Of a stretch of DNA of 64,000 nt, positions 16,518-25,003 are shown piece after piece. The notes beneath the pieces are model-generated. The model saw only the letters and a program-made list of their open reading frames with translations, was not told the origin of the DNA and searched no databases. The DNA lies in NCBI GenBank assembly GCA_030695565.1, contig JAUYRZ010000039.1, forward strand, positions 1 through 64,000. The letters are read 5' to 3'. Source of the stretch: Archangium sp. GTDB taxonomy: Bacteria > Myxococcota > Myxococcia > Myxococcales > Myxococcaceae. Every line of letters begins with the position of its first letter. The first letter of the stretch is position 1. Both the position numbers and the translations under genes were made by a program.

Positions 16518-18967
16518 CAGCGACCCTCAGCAGGCGTTCCGAGCAGCGCGTAACCTTCACCGGTGAGCTCCACGGCGCCGCGGCCGCCAAACCCCATCAG
16601 CCGGGGCGTGACGCGCCCGAACCAACCGACCACGCGATGCAGCGGCACCACCATCGGCGCCCCCAGGGGAATCGGCATCGCGCGCAACGAACCATCGAGC
16701 TGCAGCAGCACCTTGCCGTTGCCCTTGAGGTGCGCCAACTCGAGCGACTGGCCTTCGGCGGTGATGCGGCCGTTCTCGAAGAAGATGGCCTCCTCGAACG
16801 CGAACACCATCTCTTCACGCAGGTACGCGCCGTCGTCGTCGATGCCCACGCCGTTCTGATCCGTGAGATCCACCGCGTGGAACTTCGAGCGGCCCGGCTC
16901 GAGATACAGCACGCCGTTTCCGCTGACCCGCTGCAGCTGGGCTGCGCCGGTACCGAACGGCTCCTGCGACGAGCGGCCGCGGCGGCGACGATTCTCGGGC
17001 GTCACCTGCACGCTGCCCGCGATCGCCACCAGACCGAGCATGCGCACCATCATCTCGCCTGCGACCGTCACGGCCAGCCCATCGGTGCTGATGTGGAACG
17101 GGCCTGCAGAAGGCTCCTGCACCCACGCGCCCGAGGCACCCAGATCGACCAGGCGCTGCGGGGTCATCGGCGCGTAGCCGGCAGGCGCAGCGAGGGGCGC
17201 AGGCGCTTCTTGCGGCTCCTCGACGGTGATGTTGATCGGCGCGGAAGCCGCGGGGGAGGGCAGATCGAGCGCGGGCTGCGGCGCCGCAGCCGAGATCGCC
17301 TCACTCAGCTGATCCTGCGGAGCAGACCACTGCTCTTCCACCGGCGCCTCAGGGGTGGGCTCGATGCCCGTGACCTGTTCCGTCGCCCACTGCGGCTCAG
17401 GCAGCGGCTGAACCGCTCCGGTCGCCCAGGACTCGTCGTCAGGCGTGGTCGGCAGCGGGGCTTCCGCGGGCGCTTCGGCAACCGGCGCGGTCGACCATGA
17501 GGCGTCGTCGGCAGCAGGAGCTGCTTCAGCGGCCGGAGCGCTCGCCCACGAGGCGTCGTCAGCAACGGGAGCCGGTTCTTCAGCAGCCGGAGCGGTCGCC
17601 CACGAGGCGTCGTCAGCAACCGGTGCCGGTTCTTCAGCAGCCGGAGCGTTCGCCCACGAAGCGTCGTCAGCAACCGGTGCCGGTTCTTCAGCAACGGGAG
17701 CCGTCGCCCACGAGGCGTCGTCGGCAACCGGTGCCTGCGCTTCGACAGGAGCCGTGGCCCACGAAGCGTCTTCGACCACTGGCGGCATTTCTTCGAGCGG
17801 CGGTGCGGCAGCCCACGATCCATCTTCCGCGACGGCCTGTTCGGGAGGCGGCGCTTCCTGCGTCACCCACTCCGTCGCAGCCTCTTGCGCAGGCGCTTCA
17901 GACCAGCGCGAGTCGGTGGCGCCCAGCGGCTCCTGCGCGGGCGCCGCTTCGGCTTCCGCAGGCGGCAACGGCACGTCGCTGACCGATTCAGTCACCCAAC
18001 CACCCGAATCAGTCGGCGCGGTCTGCTCGCGGCCTGCTTCGTTGGCCTCCATCGTGAGCCACGAGGGCGTCGATGAAGCGGGCGGGGCGGCCTCTTCTTC
18101 AGGCACCGGCTCGATTTCCGCGTCGAGCACCGGCATCTCCTCGACCGGCGGCGGCACGTTCTGCAACGACGCCTCGGGAGGACCTTCGTCATCCGCGAAG
18201 CGCATCTCCTGTGCGGTGTCTTCGTCAGGGCGCCTGAGCTGCGCACCCCAATCGGAGTTGAGCGTGGCCGCCGCCTCGGGCGCCACGTTCACTTCTTCGG
18301 GCACCACGTACACGTCGGAGGGGAGCTCTTCGTCGCTCATGACCTCGATGGTCTCTTCTTCCACCGGCGGAGGCCGGGCGGGCGCGACGGGAGCGGGGCG
18401 GGGTGCAGAAGGAGCGGGATCTCCGCCGATCACCACGCTCATGGGGGCCTGGCGCGCGACCGGCGCGTGCATGCCCGACGGGGTGGACTGGGCCGCGATC
18501 GCGCGCGACATCTTCTCGGCCATCGGCTCTGAGCCGGCGAGCTCGAAGTGCTCCCTGGCCTTCACGTAGCTGCCCTGCTGGGCCAGGGCGAGGCCCAGAT
18601 AGTTGTGCGCTTTTTTGTGGGTCGGCTCGAGATCGGTGGCTGTCTCGAACTCCTTCACGCAGCGCTCGAGGTTGTTGGTCTTCAGGTACACGAGGCCCAG
18701 GTTCACCCGCAGCGTCGCGTCGGTGGGGTTCTCGTTGACCAGCCGCTCGTAGACCTCGGAGGCCTGATCGAAGAGCCCCAACTTGAAGTAGGCCAGCCCG
18801 AGCAGGTTCTGGGCCTTCTCGTTCCTGGGCGCCAGCCCGTGCGCCTTCTCGAGGTGTTCACGTGCCTCGACGATCTTGCCCGACGCCAACAGCTCGCCGC
18901 CTTTGTAGAGCGCGCCGAGGAACTCTTCCTCGACGGCTGGATCTCGTCCCCTCGTACTGGTGGGCAT
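16517..18967 (-). CDS. TPR protein with Ala/Pro repeat linker and AIM24-like C-terminus
   Basis: The 816-residue protein has three parts. Residues 1-140 are TPR units (e.g. AQNLLGLAYFKLGLFDQASE). Residues about 180-600 are a low-complexity acidic Ala/Pro/Glu linker that includes nearly exact 18-residue repeats (DDASWATAPVAEEPAPVA type). The last 200 residues look like an AIM24/TIGR00266-type beta domain with GNGVLYLEPGRSKFHAVDL and FFENGRITAEG. There is no signal peptide. The operon order is lytic transglycosylase, this gene, pgsA. The function is unknown; it could be a scaffold linking envelope synthesis steps. Confidence 0.75.
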   Translation of the reverse strand: MPTSTRGRDPAVEEEFLGALYKGGELLASGKIVEAREHLEKAHGLAPRNEKAQNLLGLAYFKLGLFDQASEVYERLVNENPTDATLRVNLGLVYLKTNNLERCVKEFETATDLEPTHKKAHNYLGLALAQQGSYVKAREHFELAGSEPMAEKMSRAIAAQSTPSGMHAPVARQAPMSVVIGGDPAPSAPRPAPVAPARPPPVEEETIEVMSDEELPSDVYVVPEEVNVAPEAAATLNSDWGAQLRRPDEDTAQEMRFADDEGPPEASLQNVPPPVEEMPVLDAEIEPVPEEEAAPPASSTPSWLTMEANEAGREQTAPTDSGGWVTESVSDVPLPPAEAEAAPAQEPLGATDSRWSEAPAQEAATEWVTQEAPPPEQAVAEDGSWAAAPPLEEMPPVVEDASWATAPVEAQAPVADDASWATAPVAEEPAPVADDASWANAPAAEEPAPVADDASWATAPAAEEPAPVADDASWASAPAAEAAPAADDASWSTAPVAEAPAEAPLPTTPDDESWATGAVQPLPEPQWATEQVTGIEPTPEAPVEEQWSAPQDQLSEAISAAAPQPALDLPSPAASAPINITVEEPQEAPAPLAAPAGYAPMTPQRLVDLGASGAWVQEPSAGPFHISTDGLAVTVAGEMMVRMLGLVAIAGSVQVTPENRRRRGRSSQEPFGTGAAQLQRVSGNGVLYLEPGRSKFHAVDLTDQNGVGIDDDGAYLREEMVFAFEEAIFFENGRITAEGQSLELAHLKGNGKVLLQLDGSLRAMPIPLGAPMVVPLHRVVGWFGRVTPRLMGFGGRGAVELTGEGYALLGTPAEGR
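17440..17760. repeat. 54-bp in-frame tandem repeat array
   Basis: About six units of 54 bases lie inside the TPR/AIM24-like gene, the central ones nearly identical. They encode 18 residues centred on DDASWATAP. The high nucleotide identity suggests recent expansion and a likely length polymorphism. Confidence 0.8.
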
Positions 18968-18990
18968 CGGTGTCCGTTGTCTAATGGGCG

Positions 18991-19629
18991 CTAGCGCTCG
19001 TCGCCCTTCGCGACCTGCGCCTGCGTCTTGTATTGAAAGTAGAGCGAGATCACCTTGCGCACGTACGCCTGGGTCTCTGCGTACGGAGGCACCTGACCCC
19101 CGTACTTCTTCACTGCTTCAGGGCCCGCGTTGTAGGCGGCCACCATCTTCACCATGTCGCCGTCGAACTCGTTGGCCAGCACCCGCAGGTAGCGCACGCC
19201 ACCTTCGATGTTGTCCTTCGGGTCGAAGATGTCCTTCACGTACATCTCGCGAGCGGTGCCGGGCATCAGCTGCATCAACCCGGAAGCGCCCACCACGGAG
19301 ATGGCGTTGGGGTCGAAGGCCGACTCGGCGTGCATGATCGCGCGCACGAGGGCGGGGGGCATCTTGTAGCGAACCGCCGCTTCGTCGATGTACTCGTCGA
19401 ACTCGCCTGAGGCGATGCGCGATCGCACGCTGATGCGGGAAGGTGCATCGGGGCTCGGCGCAGGGCGGAACTCGCCTTCGACCTTGCGCGCTTGCCTCGC
19501 CTGCGCGCCCCTGGGCGGCACGTTCGTGTAGACGATGGTGCCGTCCTTCTCGACGTACTTGTAGATGCCGCCGGCAAACGACACCGTCGGCAGAACAAGG
19601 GCGAGGAAAATGGCAGGCTTGAAAGGCAT
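18991..19629 (-). CDS. Lytic transglycosylase (SLT family) with DUF4124
   Basis: The 212-residue protein cleaves peptidoglycan glycan strands in the periplasm. A signal peptide (MPFKPAIFLALVLPTVSFA) is followed by a DUF4124-like strand pair (GGIYKYVEKDGTIVYTN). The SLT core starts near residue 85 with LVRAIMHAESAFD, where the Glu is the catalytic acid, then GASGLMQLMPGTA and VAAYNAGPEAV. These are the standard family 1 motifs. It is the first gene of a minus-strand operon with the TPR/AIM24-like gene (23-base gap) and pgsA. Confidence 0.92.
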   Translation of the reverse strand: MPFKPAIFLALVLPTVSFAGGIYKYVEKDGTIVYTNVPPRGAQARQARKVEGEFRPAPSPDAPSRISVRSRIASGEFDEYIDEAAVRYKMPPALVRAIMHAESAFDPNAISVVGASGLMQLMPGTAREMYVKDIFDPKDNIEGGVRYLRVLANEFDGDMVKMVAAYNAGPEAVKKYGGQVPPYAETQAYVRKVISLYFQYKTQAQVAKGDER

Positions 19630-19756
19630 CGTTGAGGTGGGACACTACCGCTGATCGGCCGGCCCCCGCAAAGAACTGTCCAGACCGTGAAGTCCTTCCG
19701 ATTCCTCCTTGGGAAGTCTTCTCCCTTCGGCGTGGGGTGGTGCTTAAACAACCGCC

Positions 19757-21346
19757 ATGGTTCGTGAATTCGACTTCCTCGTCCTCGGAGGCGGTGTGGC
19801 CGGGCTCAGCTTCGCCCTGGAAGCCTCCAGGCACGGCACGGTGGCGGTGCTCACCAAACGCAGTCGATCCGAAGGAAACACGGTCTACGCGCAGGGCGGC
19901 ATCGCGGCAGTGCTCTCGCCCGAAGACAGCTTCGCCAAACACGTCGACGACACCATGATCGCGGGCGCGGGCCTCAACCGGCGCGACATCGTCGACATCT
20001 GCGTGCGTGAAGGGCCGGATCGCCTCAAGGCCCTGGTCGCGGTCGGCGCGGAGTTCGACAAACGCGACAACGGCGAGTTCGACCTCACCCGAGAAGGGGG
20101 CCACAGCAAACGGCGCATCGTGCACGCAGGCGACATCACCGGGCGCGAAGTGCAGCGGGCGTTGCTCGCGGCGTGTGACGAGACGGGCAAGATTCAGTTC
20201 TTCCAGGACGCCACGGCGATCGATCTCATCCTCGATCCCGCTGCGCCCCGGGGGCATGGCCGCGCGCTGGGGTGTTACGTGCTGCGCGACGATGGGGTGA
20301 TCGACACGTTCCTCGGCAAGGTGACGGTGCTGGCCACCGGCGGCGCGGGCAAGGTCTACCTCTACACCTCGAACCCCGACGTCGCGACGGGCGACGGCGT
20401 GGCGATGGCGTACCGGGCGGGCGCGAAGATCGCGAACATGGAGTTCTACCAGTTTCACCCCACCTGCCTGTTCCACCCCGACGCCAAGAACTTCCTCATC
20501 AGCGAAGCGCTGCGGGGAGAAGGCGGGCGTCTGCGGGTGAAGTCGACCGGAGAACGTTTCATGAAGCGCTACGACGAACGGCAAGAGCTGGCGCCGCGCG
20601 ACATCGTGGCCCGCGCGATCGACTCCGAGATCAAACGCACCGGTGACGAGTGCGTGCACCTCGACATGACTCACCTGGGCAAGTCGTACCTGGTCGAGCG
20701 GTTCCCCAACATCTACGCCACGTGCAAACAGTTCGGCATCGACATGGCGGTGCAGCCCATACCCGTGGTGCCCGCGGCGCACTTCATGTGTGGCGGCGTG
20801 GTGACCGACGCGTTCGGCCGCACCTCGGTGCCCGGTCTCTTCGCGGTGGGCGAGGTGAGCTGCACGGGGCTTCACGGCGCCAACCGCCTCGCGTCGAACT
20901 CGCTGCTCGAGGGCCTCGTGTTCGGGCACCGCGCGGTGAAGCAGTGCGCGGAAGAGATGAAGACGGTCCGCATCTCGAAGCAGAACGTGCGCGAGTGGGA
21001 TCCCGGTCACGCGGTCACCTCCGATGAGCGCGTGGTGGTCAGCCAGAACTGGGACGAGATCCGCCGGCTGATGTGGAACTTCGTGGGCATCGTGCGCACG
21101 GGGAAACGGCTCGCGCGGGCCCGGCGGCGCCTCGACATGCTGCGCGAAGAGATCCGCCAGTACTACTGGGACTACCAGGTGACGCGCGACGTGATCGAGC
21201 TGCGCAACATCGCCGACGTGGCGCACCTGATCGTCGACTGCGCCACCCGCCGCAAAGAGAGCCGCGGGCTGCACTACACCCTCGACTACCTCGCGGCCGA
21301 CGATCACAACTGGCTGACCGACACGGTCGTGCAGCGGGACGTATGA
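19757..21346 (+). CDS. nadB: L-aspartate oxidase
   Basis: This FAD enzyme oxidises L-aspartate to iminoaspartate, the first step of de novo NAD synthesis. The 529-residue protein starts with the FAD dinucleotide fold FDFLVLGGGVAGLSFALEAS, followed by GNTVYAQGGIAAV and the active-site region EFYQFHPTCLF. The late CTGLHGANRLASNSLLEGLVFG stretch is diagnostic of NadB and separates it from succinate dehydrogenase flavoproteins. Length is normal. The stop overlaps the start of the downstream LOG gene (ATGA). nadA and nadC are not in the window. Confidence 0.95.
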   Translation: MVREFDFLVLGGGVAGLSFALEASRHGTVAVLTKRSRSEGNTVYAQGGIAAVLSPEDSFAKHVDDTMIAGAGLNRRDIVDICVREGPDRLKALVAVGAEFDKRDNGEFDLTREGGHSKRRIVHAGDITGREVQRALLAACDETGKIQFFQDATAIDLILDPAAPRGHGRALGCYVLRDDGVIDTFLGKVTVLATGGAGKVYLYTSNPDVATGDGVAMAYRAGAKIANMEFYQFHPTCLFHPDAKNFLISEALRGEGGRLRVKSTGERFMKRYDERQELAPRDIVARAIDSEIKRTGDECVHLDMTHLGKSYLVERFPNIYATCKQFGIDMAVQPIPVVPAAHFMCGGVVTDAFGRTSVPGLFAVGEVSCTGLHGANRLASNSLLEGLVFGHRAVKQCAEEMKTVRISKQNVREWDPGHAVTSDERVVVSQNWDEIRRLMWNFVGIVRTGKRLARARRRLDMLREEIRQYYWDYQVTRDVIELRNIADVAHLIVDCATRRKESRGLHYTLDYLAADDHNWLTDTVVQRDV

Positions 21347-21924
21347 GCATCCAACGGGTTGGCGTGTTCTGTGGCTCGAAGCCGGGCGACTCACCCGTCT
21401 TCCTCGAGGCCGCGGCAGCTTTCGGGCGCGCGTTGGCGGCGAACAAGCTCGACCTCGTCTACGGCGGCGCGCACCACGGCCTGATGGGCGCGGTGGCCAG
21501 CGCGGTGATCGAAGGGGGAGGGCACGTCATCGGCGTGGTGCCCCGTGGCTTGTCGCGCCAGGAGTTCGCGCACCCGAAACTCTCCGAGCACCACCTCACC
21601 GACGACATGTACTCGCGGAAGGCGCTGATGGCCCAGAAGGCCGACGCGTTCATCGCGTTGCCCGGCGGCTTCGGCACCATGGATGAGCTCTTCGACATGC
21701 TCACTGCCGCGCAGGTGGGGCTGCACCGCAAGCCCATCGGCCTGCTCGACCTCGACGGCTTTTATGCGCCGCTGCTCGCGTGGATCAGCCAGGCGCTCGC
21801 CCGCGGCTTCATTCCGGCGGGCTTGAAGGAGCTGCTGTTGGTGCGCAGCGACCCCGCCGAGCTGGTCGAGGCATTGTTGGCCCACCAGCCACCGCCTTCC
21901 GATCTGCGGTGGATCAAGGACTGA
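21343..21924 (+). CDS. LOG family protein (TIGR00730)
   Basis: The 193-residue Rossmann protein belongs to the LOG/lysine-decarboxylase-like family. It shows VGVFCGSKPGDSPVF, VYGGAHHGLMGAVASAV and the signature PGGFGTMDELFDML. Characterised members are nucleoside-5'-monophosphate phosphoribohydrolases (cytokinin-activating type), acting in the cytosol. The true bacterial substrate is often unknown. It is translationally coupled to nadB, so a role in nucleotide or NAD salvage is an inference from context. Confidence 0.88.
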   Translation: MSIQRVGVFCGSKPGDSPVFLEAAAAFGRALAANKLDLVYGGAHHGLMGAVASAVIEGGGHVIGVVPRGLSRQEFAHPKLSEHHLTDDMYSRKALMAQKADAFIALPGGFGTMDELFDMLTAAQVGLHRKPIGLLDLDGFYAPLLAWISQALARGFIPAGLKELLLVRSDPAELVEALLAHQPPPSDLRWIKD

Positions 21925-21942
21925 CTGCCGGGCGCAGGTGGC

Positions 21943-21986
21943 CCCTCACCCCGACCCTCTCCCCGCTTCGCAGGGCGAGGGAGACA
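21943..21986. repeat. Dispersed intergenic palindromic element, copy D (inverted)
   Basis: CCCTCACCCCGACCCTCTCCCC precedes a short loop and GGGCGAGGGAG. This is the same unit as the other copies, read in the opposite orientation (tail first). Confidence 0.65.
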
Positions 21987-21987
21987 A

Positions 21988-22056
21988 GAGTCAGATCAGG
22001 ATTGTGTCGATTGCGCTGCGATTTCGATCGGTTGCGCTGACGCCCTGATCTGACTC
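21988..22056. repeat. 13-bp perfect inverted repeat with 43-base loop
   Basis: GAGTCAGATCAGG at 21988-22000 pairs exactly with CCTGATCTGACTC at 22044-22056. The loop holds two related copies of TCGRTTGCGCTG. No T-run follows, so it is not an intrinsic terminator. It lies between the LOG gene and the MerR-like gene. Confidence 0.75.
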
Positions 22057-22173
22057 ACCAACCCCTGTCTCAAAGCCGGTCGGCTGATCGATCTGCCTGT
22101 CCTGTCTTCGGGCGGGTGATCGGTGGTCGCTCGGTAACGCGACACGATCACGATCAAAATGTCACGACCCCCG

Positions 22174-22203
22174 TTGACTCCTCGTTTCAATAGCTGCTAT
22201 TCA
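22174..22203 (+). promoter_or_regulatory. Candidate sigma-70-type promoter for the MerR-like gene
   Basis: TTGACT at 22174-22179 and TATTCA at 22198-22203 are separated by 18 bases. This AT-richer patch lies about 65 bases before the GTG start. The match is good for -35 and fair for -10. Confidence 0.5.
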
Positions 22204-22269
22204 TGCGCCTCCACTGAGGCGAGGGGCTTGAGTGGATTCACCTCAAACGTTTGATGCGGGTCACTTCTC

Positions 22270-22779
22270 GTGGAGCTTCTTCGGCCGGAGGAGATTGAGC
22301 GGATCGAGCGCGACTACGCTCAGGGCCTGCCCGCGCGGGTGATCGTGGCTGCCTTCGTCGCCAAGGGGGCTCGGCTGTCAGAGGCCACTTTCCGCAAATA
22401 CGTGCAGGCGGGGCTGCTGCCGCGGAGCCGCCGGGTGGGGAAGAAAGGCAAACACCAGGGCAGCCAGGGGCTGTACCCGGTGTCGTCGGTTCGCCGGATG
22501 AACGCGATCCGCCAGATGATGGCGCAGGGCCTGACGCTCGAAGACATCAAGGCCTCGTTCATGGTGTTCCGAAATCATCTCGATCTGGCCGGCACCGAGC
22601 TGACCGAGGTCTTCGACGGCTACGAAGCGCAGCTCGACAAGAAGAGCCTGGTCGAGAAGCAGAAGAAGGAGCTGACCACGCGGCTCCGATCGCTCCGGGT
22701 GCAGACCCATGAGCTGTTGCAGGAGATTTCAAGGTTCGGCAGCGCGGTCACTTCGCGCCCCGGCGCCAGTCAGTCTTGA
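22270..22779 (+). CDS. MerR-like helix-turn-helix regulator
   Basis: The 169-residue protein starts at a GTG. Its DNA-binding half includes [20 protein letters not shown] and [20 protein letters not shown], a MerR-type winged helix, followed by [20 protein letters not shown]. The C-terminal half (residues about 110-155) is a dimerisation-type coiled coil ([20 protein letters not shown]). There is no ligand Cys cluster or cobalamin domain, so the signal is unknown. It is followed 36 bases later by the sigma-region-4-like gene, and a shared role is plausible. Confidence 0.75.
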   Translation: MELLRPEEIERIERDYAQGLPARVIVAAFVAKGARLSEATFRKYVQAGLLPRSRRVGKKGKHQGSQGLYPVSSVRRMNAIRQMMAQGLTLEDIKASFMVFRNHLDLAGTELTEVFDGYEAQLDKKSLVEKQKKELTTRLRSLRVQTHELLQEISRFGSAVTSRPGASQS

Positions 22780-22815
22780 AGTTGTGAGCCGTACTTTTCC
22801 CAGGAGGGGATGAGA

Positions 22816-23328
22816 ATGAACGCAGAAGTCCAGGACGAGGCCGAGCCGCTCAAGTCCGACGACGTGTCCGATGACCGCCGTCGATCGAAGACGATGTCTC
22901 GAAAGGAGATGGCTCGCGATCTGCGCAAGCGTCGCCTGCTGGGCCAGGTCGACCCCGACGAGCAGGCCCTGCTCACCGAGATCGCAGGCAGCCGCCCCAA
23001 GTCGCGCGCCGACTGCATCAGCAGCCCGCGACCCTGCGTGTTCGTCTCGTGCAAGTTCAACCTGTACCTCGACGTGAACCCCGAGACGGGCAGCATCAAG
23101 CTCAACTTTCCCGACAAGGAAATCTGGGAGCTCGAGTACACCTGCGCGCTCGACGTGGCGGAGAAGGGCGGCATCACGCTCGAAGAAGTCGGTGAGATCA
23201 TGAACCTCACCCGCGAACGCATTCGCCAGGTCGAGACGCGTGGCCTCGAGAAGGTGCGCACTGCGACCGAAGCCGAGCCGCCCCGCGATGCCAACGGCCG
23301 CCCCCTCGGCGACCGCACGCGCAAGTAA
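22816..23328 (+). CDS. Sigma region 4-like DNA-binding protein with Cys-containing segment
   Basis: ATG 22816 is preferred to ATG 22810 because AGGAGG (22802-22807) is then 8 bases away. The 170-residue protein lacks sigma region 2. It has a Cys-containing block ([14 protein letters not shown]) followed by [19 protein letters not shown], then a region-4-type helix-turn-helix, [20 protein letters not shown]. Such proteins occur in myxobacteria and relatives as sigma-like factors of unknown role. The Cys residues could bind metal. It might act as a transcription activator or anti-sigma competitor and is cytosolic. Confidence 0.75.
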   Translation: MNAEVQDEAEPLKSDDVSDDRRRSKTMSRKEMARDLRKRRLLGQVDPDEQALLTEIAGSRPKSRADCISSPRPCVFVSCKFNLYLDVNPETGSIKLNFPDKEIWELEYTCALDVAEKGGITLEEVGEIMNLTRERIRQVETRGLEKVRTATEAEPPRDANGRPLGDRTRK

Positions 23329-23336
23329 GTGAGGGG

Positions 23337-23373
23337 ATCCCCTCTCCCTCCGGAGAGGGTCAGGGTGGGGTCG
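23337..23373. repeat. Dispersed intergenic palindromic element, copy E
   Basis: Arms CCCTCTCC (23340-23347) and GGAGAGGG (23352-23359) are followed by the tail TCAGGGTGGGGTCG. It lies between the sigma-like gene and purH. Confidence 0.7.
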
Positions 23374-23453
23374 AAGGATCGGTGACCTCCGACCCCCATA
23401 ATTCAGATCAACCCTTCGTTGACCCCTCTGAACGCGGTTGGTACTCGCCCCTC

Positions 23454-24998
23454 GTGCTCGCTCTGCTCTCGGTGTCGGACAAACGCGGACTCGTCGAGTT
23501 CGCGCAGGGATTGATTGGTTGTGGGTACTCGCTGCTCTCGACCGGAGGCACCCTCGAGGCGCTCAAGGCCGCTGGCGTGGCCGCGCGCAAGGTCTCCACC
23601 CACACCGGCATGCCGGAGATCCTCGGCGGGCGCGTGAAGACGCTGCACCCGAAGATCCACGGCGGCCTGCTGGGGCGGCCCACCCTCGAGAGCGACGCCC
23701 GCGAGATGGCCGAACACGGCATCGAGGCGATCTCCCTGGTGGCGGTCAACCTCTACCCTTTCCGTGAAACGGTGGCGCGCGGCGCTTCACGCGACGAGAC
23801 CATCGAGCAGATCGACATCGGCGGTCCCGCCATGGTGCGCGCGTCGGCGAAGAACGCCGCCCTGGTCACCATCGTGGTCGACCCCAACGACTACGGCGCC
23901 GTGTTGGCCGAGCTGCAGGCCGACAAGAGCGTGAGCGAGAAGACCCGCCGCTCGTTGCAGCGCAAGGCCTTCGCGCACACCGCGGCCTACGACGCGGCGA
24001 TCGCCGGCTGGCTGGCCGAGCAGGAGGGCGAGGCGTTCCCCGACGAGCTCTCCTTGCCGTTCGTGAAGGCGCAGGGCCTGCGGTACGGAGAGAACCCGCA
24101 TCAGCGCGGCGCCTTCTACCGGGAGCACCGCGCGCCGGCCGAGCCGACGGTCGCTTTCAGCGAAGTGCTCCAGGGCAAGGAGCTCTCGTACAACAACATC
24201 CTCGACCTCGATGCGGCGCTGGGCCTGGTGCTGGAGTTCGCCGACAAGCCGGCCGCGGTGGTGATCAAACACAACACCCCCTGCGGCGTCGCCGTGGCCG
24301 ACGAGCTCGAGCCGGCCTACCGCCGCGCGCGCGCGATCGACGAGACCTCTGCGTTCGGCGGCATCGTGGCGCTCAACCGCGAGGTCGACGAGAAGACCGC
24401 CACCGCGCTGGCCGAGACGTTTCTCGAAGCGGTGATCGCGCCCTCCTACAGCGCGAAGGCGCGCGAGGTGCTGGGGGCCAGGAAGAATCTGCGTCTCCTC
24501 TCAGCGGGGCCGGGGTTGGCCCAGACCCAGGCCACGCCGCGCGCCCAGCTCGACGCCCGCAGTGTCTCGGGCGGCCTGCTGGTGATGGATCGCGACGCGG
24601 TGGAGCCGCCCTCCGAGTGGAAGGTGGTCACCAGGCGCCAGCCGACCGCCGAAGAGCTCGAGGCGCTGCGGTTCGCCTGGAAGATCTGCAAGCACGTCAA
24701 GAGCAATGCGATCGTCTTCGCAGGGCCCCGGGAGCTGCTCGCGCAGGCAGGAGGGCAGACAAGCCGGGTGGATTCGGTGAAGATTGCCGCGATGCGCGGC
24801 GGTGCGCGTCTGCAAGGGAGCGCGGTGGCTTCAGACGCCTTCTTCCCATTTCGTGACGGTCTCGATGCGCTGGCGGCTGCAGGAGCCGGTTGCGTGGTTC
24901 AGCCCGGTGGTTCGGTCCGTGACCCCGAAGTGATCGCCGCGGCTGACGAGCATGGGCTCTGCATGATCTTCACGGGTGTTCGCCACTTTCGTCACTGA
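23454..24998 (+). CDS. purH: Bifunctional AICAR transformylase/IMP cyclohydrolase
   Basis: PurH catalyses the last two steps of IMP synthesis. GTG 23454 is chosen because [15 protein letters not shown] is the standard N-terminus and gives 514 residues, a normal length; an upstream GTG at 23382 is possible. The cyclohydrolase half shows [14 protein letters not shown] and [13 protein letters not shown]. The transformylase half shows [14 protein letters not shown] and the catalytic [13 protein letters not shown], ending [14 protein letters not shown]. It heads a run with the zinc-ribbon/TPR gene, purD, lptF and lptG, all tightly spaced. Confidence 0.95.
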   Translation: MLALLSVSDKRGLVEFAQGLIGCGYSLLSTGGTLEALKAAGVAARKVSTHTGMPEILGGRVKTLHPKIHGGLLGRPTLESDAREMAEHGIEAISLVAVNLYPFRETVARGASRDETIEQIDIGGPAMVRASAKNAALVTIVVDPNDYGAVLAELQADKSVSEKTRRSLQRKAFAHTAAYDAAIAGWLAEQEGEAFPDELSLPFVKAQGLRYGENPHQRGAFYREHRAPAEPTVAFSEVLQGKELSYNNILDLDAALGLVLEFADKPAAVVIKHNTPCGVAVADELEPAYRRARAIDETSAFGGIVALNREVDEKTATALAETFLEAVIAPSYSAKAREVLGARKNLRLLSAGPGLAQTQATPRAQLDARSVSGGLLVMDRDAVEPPSEWKVVTRRQPTAEELEALRFAWKICKHVKSNAIVFAGPRELLAQAGGQTSRVDSVKIAAMRGGARLQGSAVASDAFFPFRDGLDALAAAGAGCVVQPGGSVRDPEVIAAADEHGLCMIFTGVRHFRH

Positions 24999-25003
24999 GT
25001 TCA

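Noticed and set aside
19118-21394. 758-codon minus-strand frame over nadB
   Set aside because: nadB is unmistakable on the plus strand, and this frame has low-complexity composition only.
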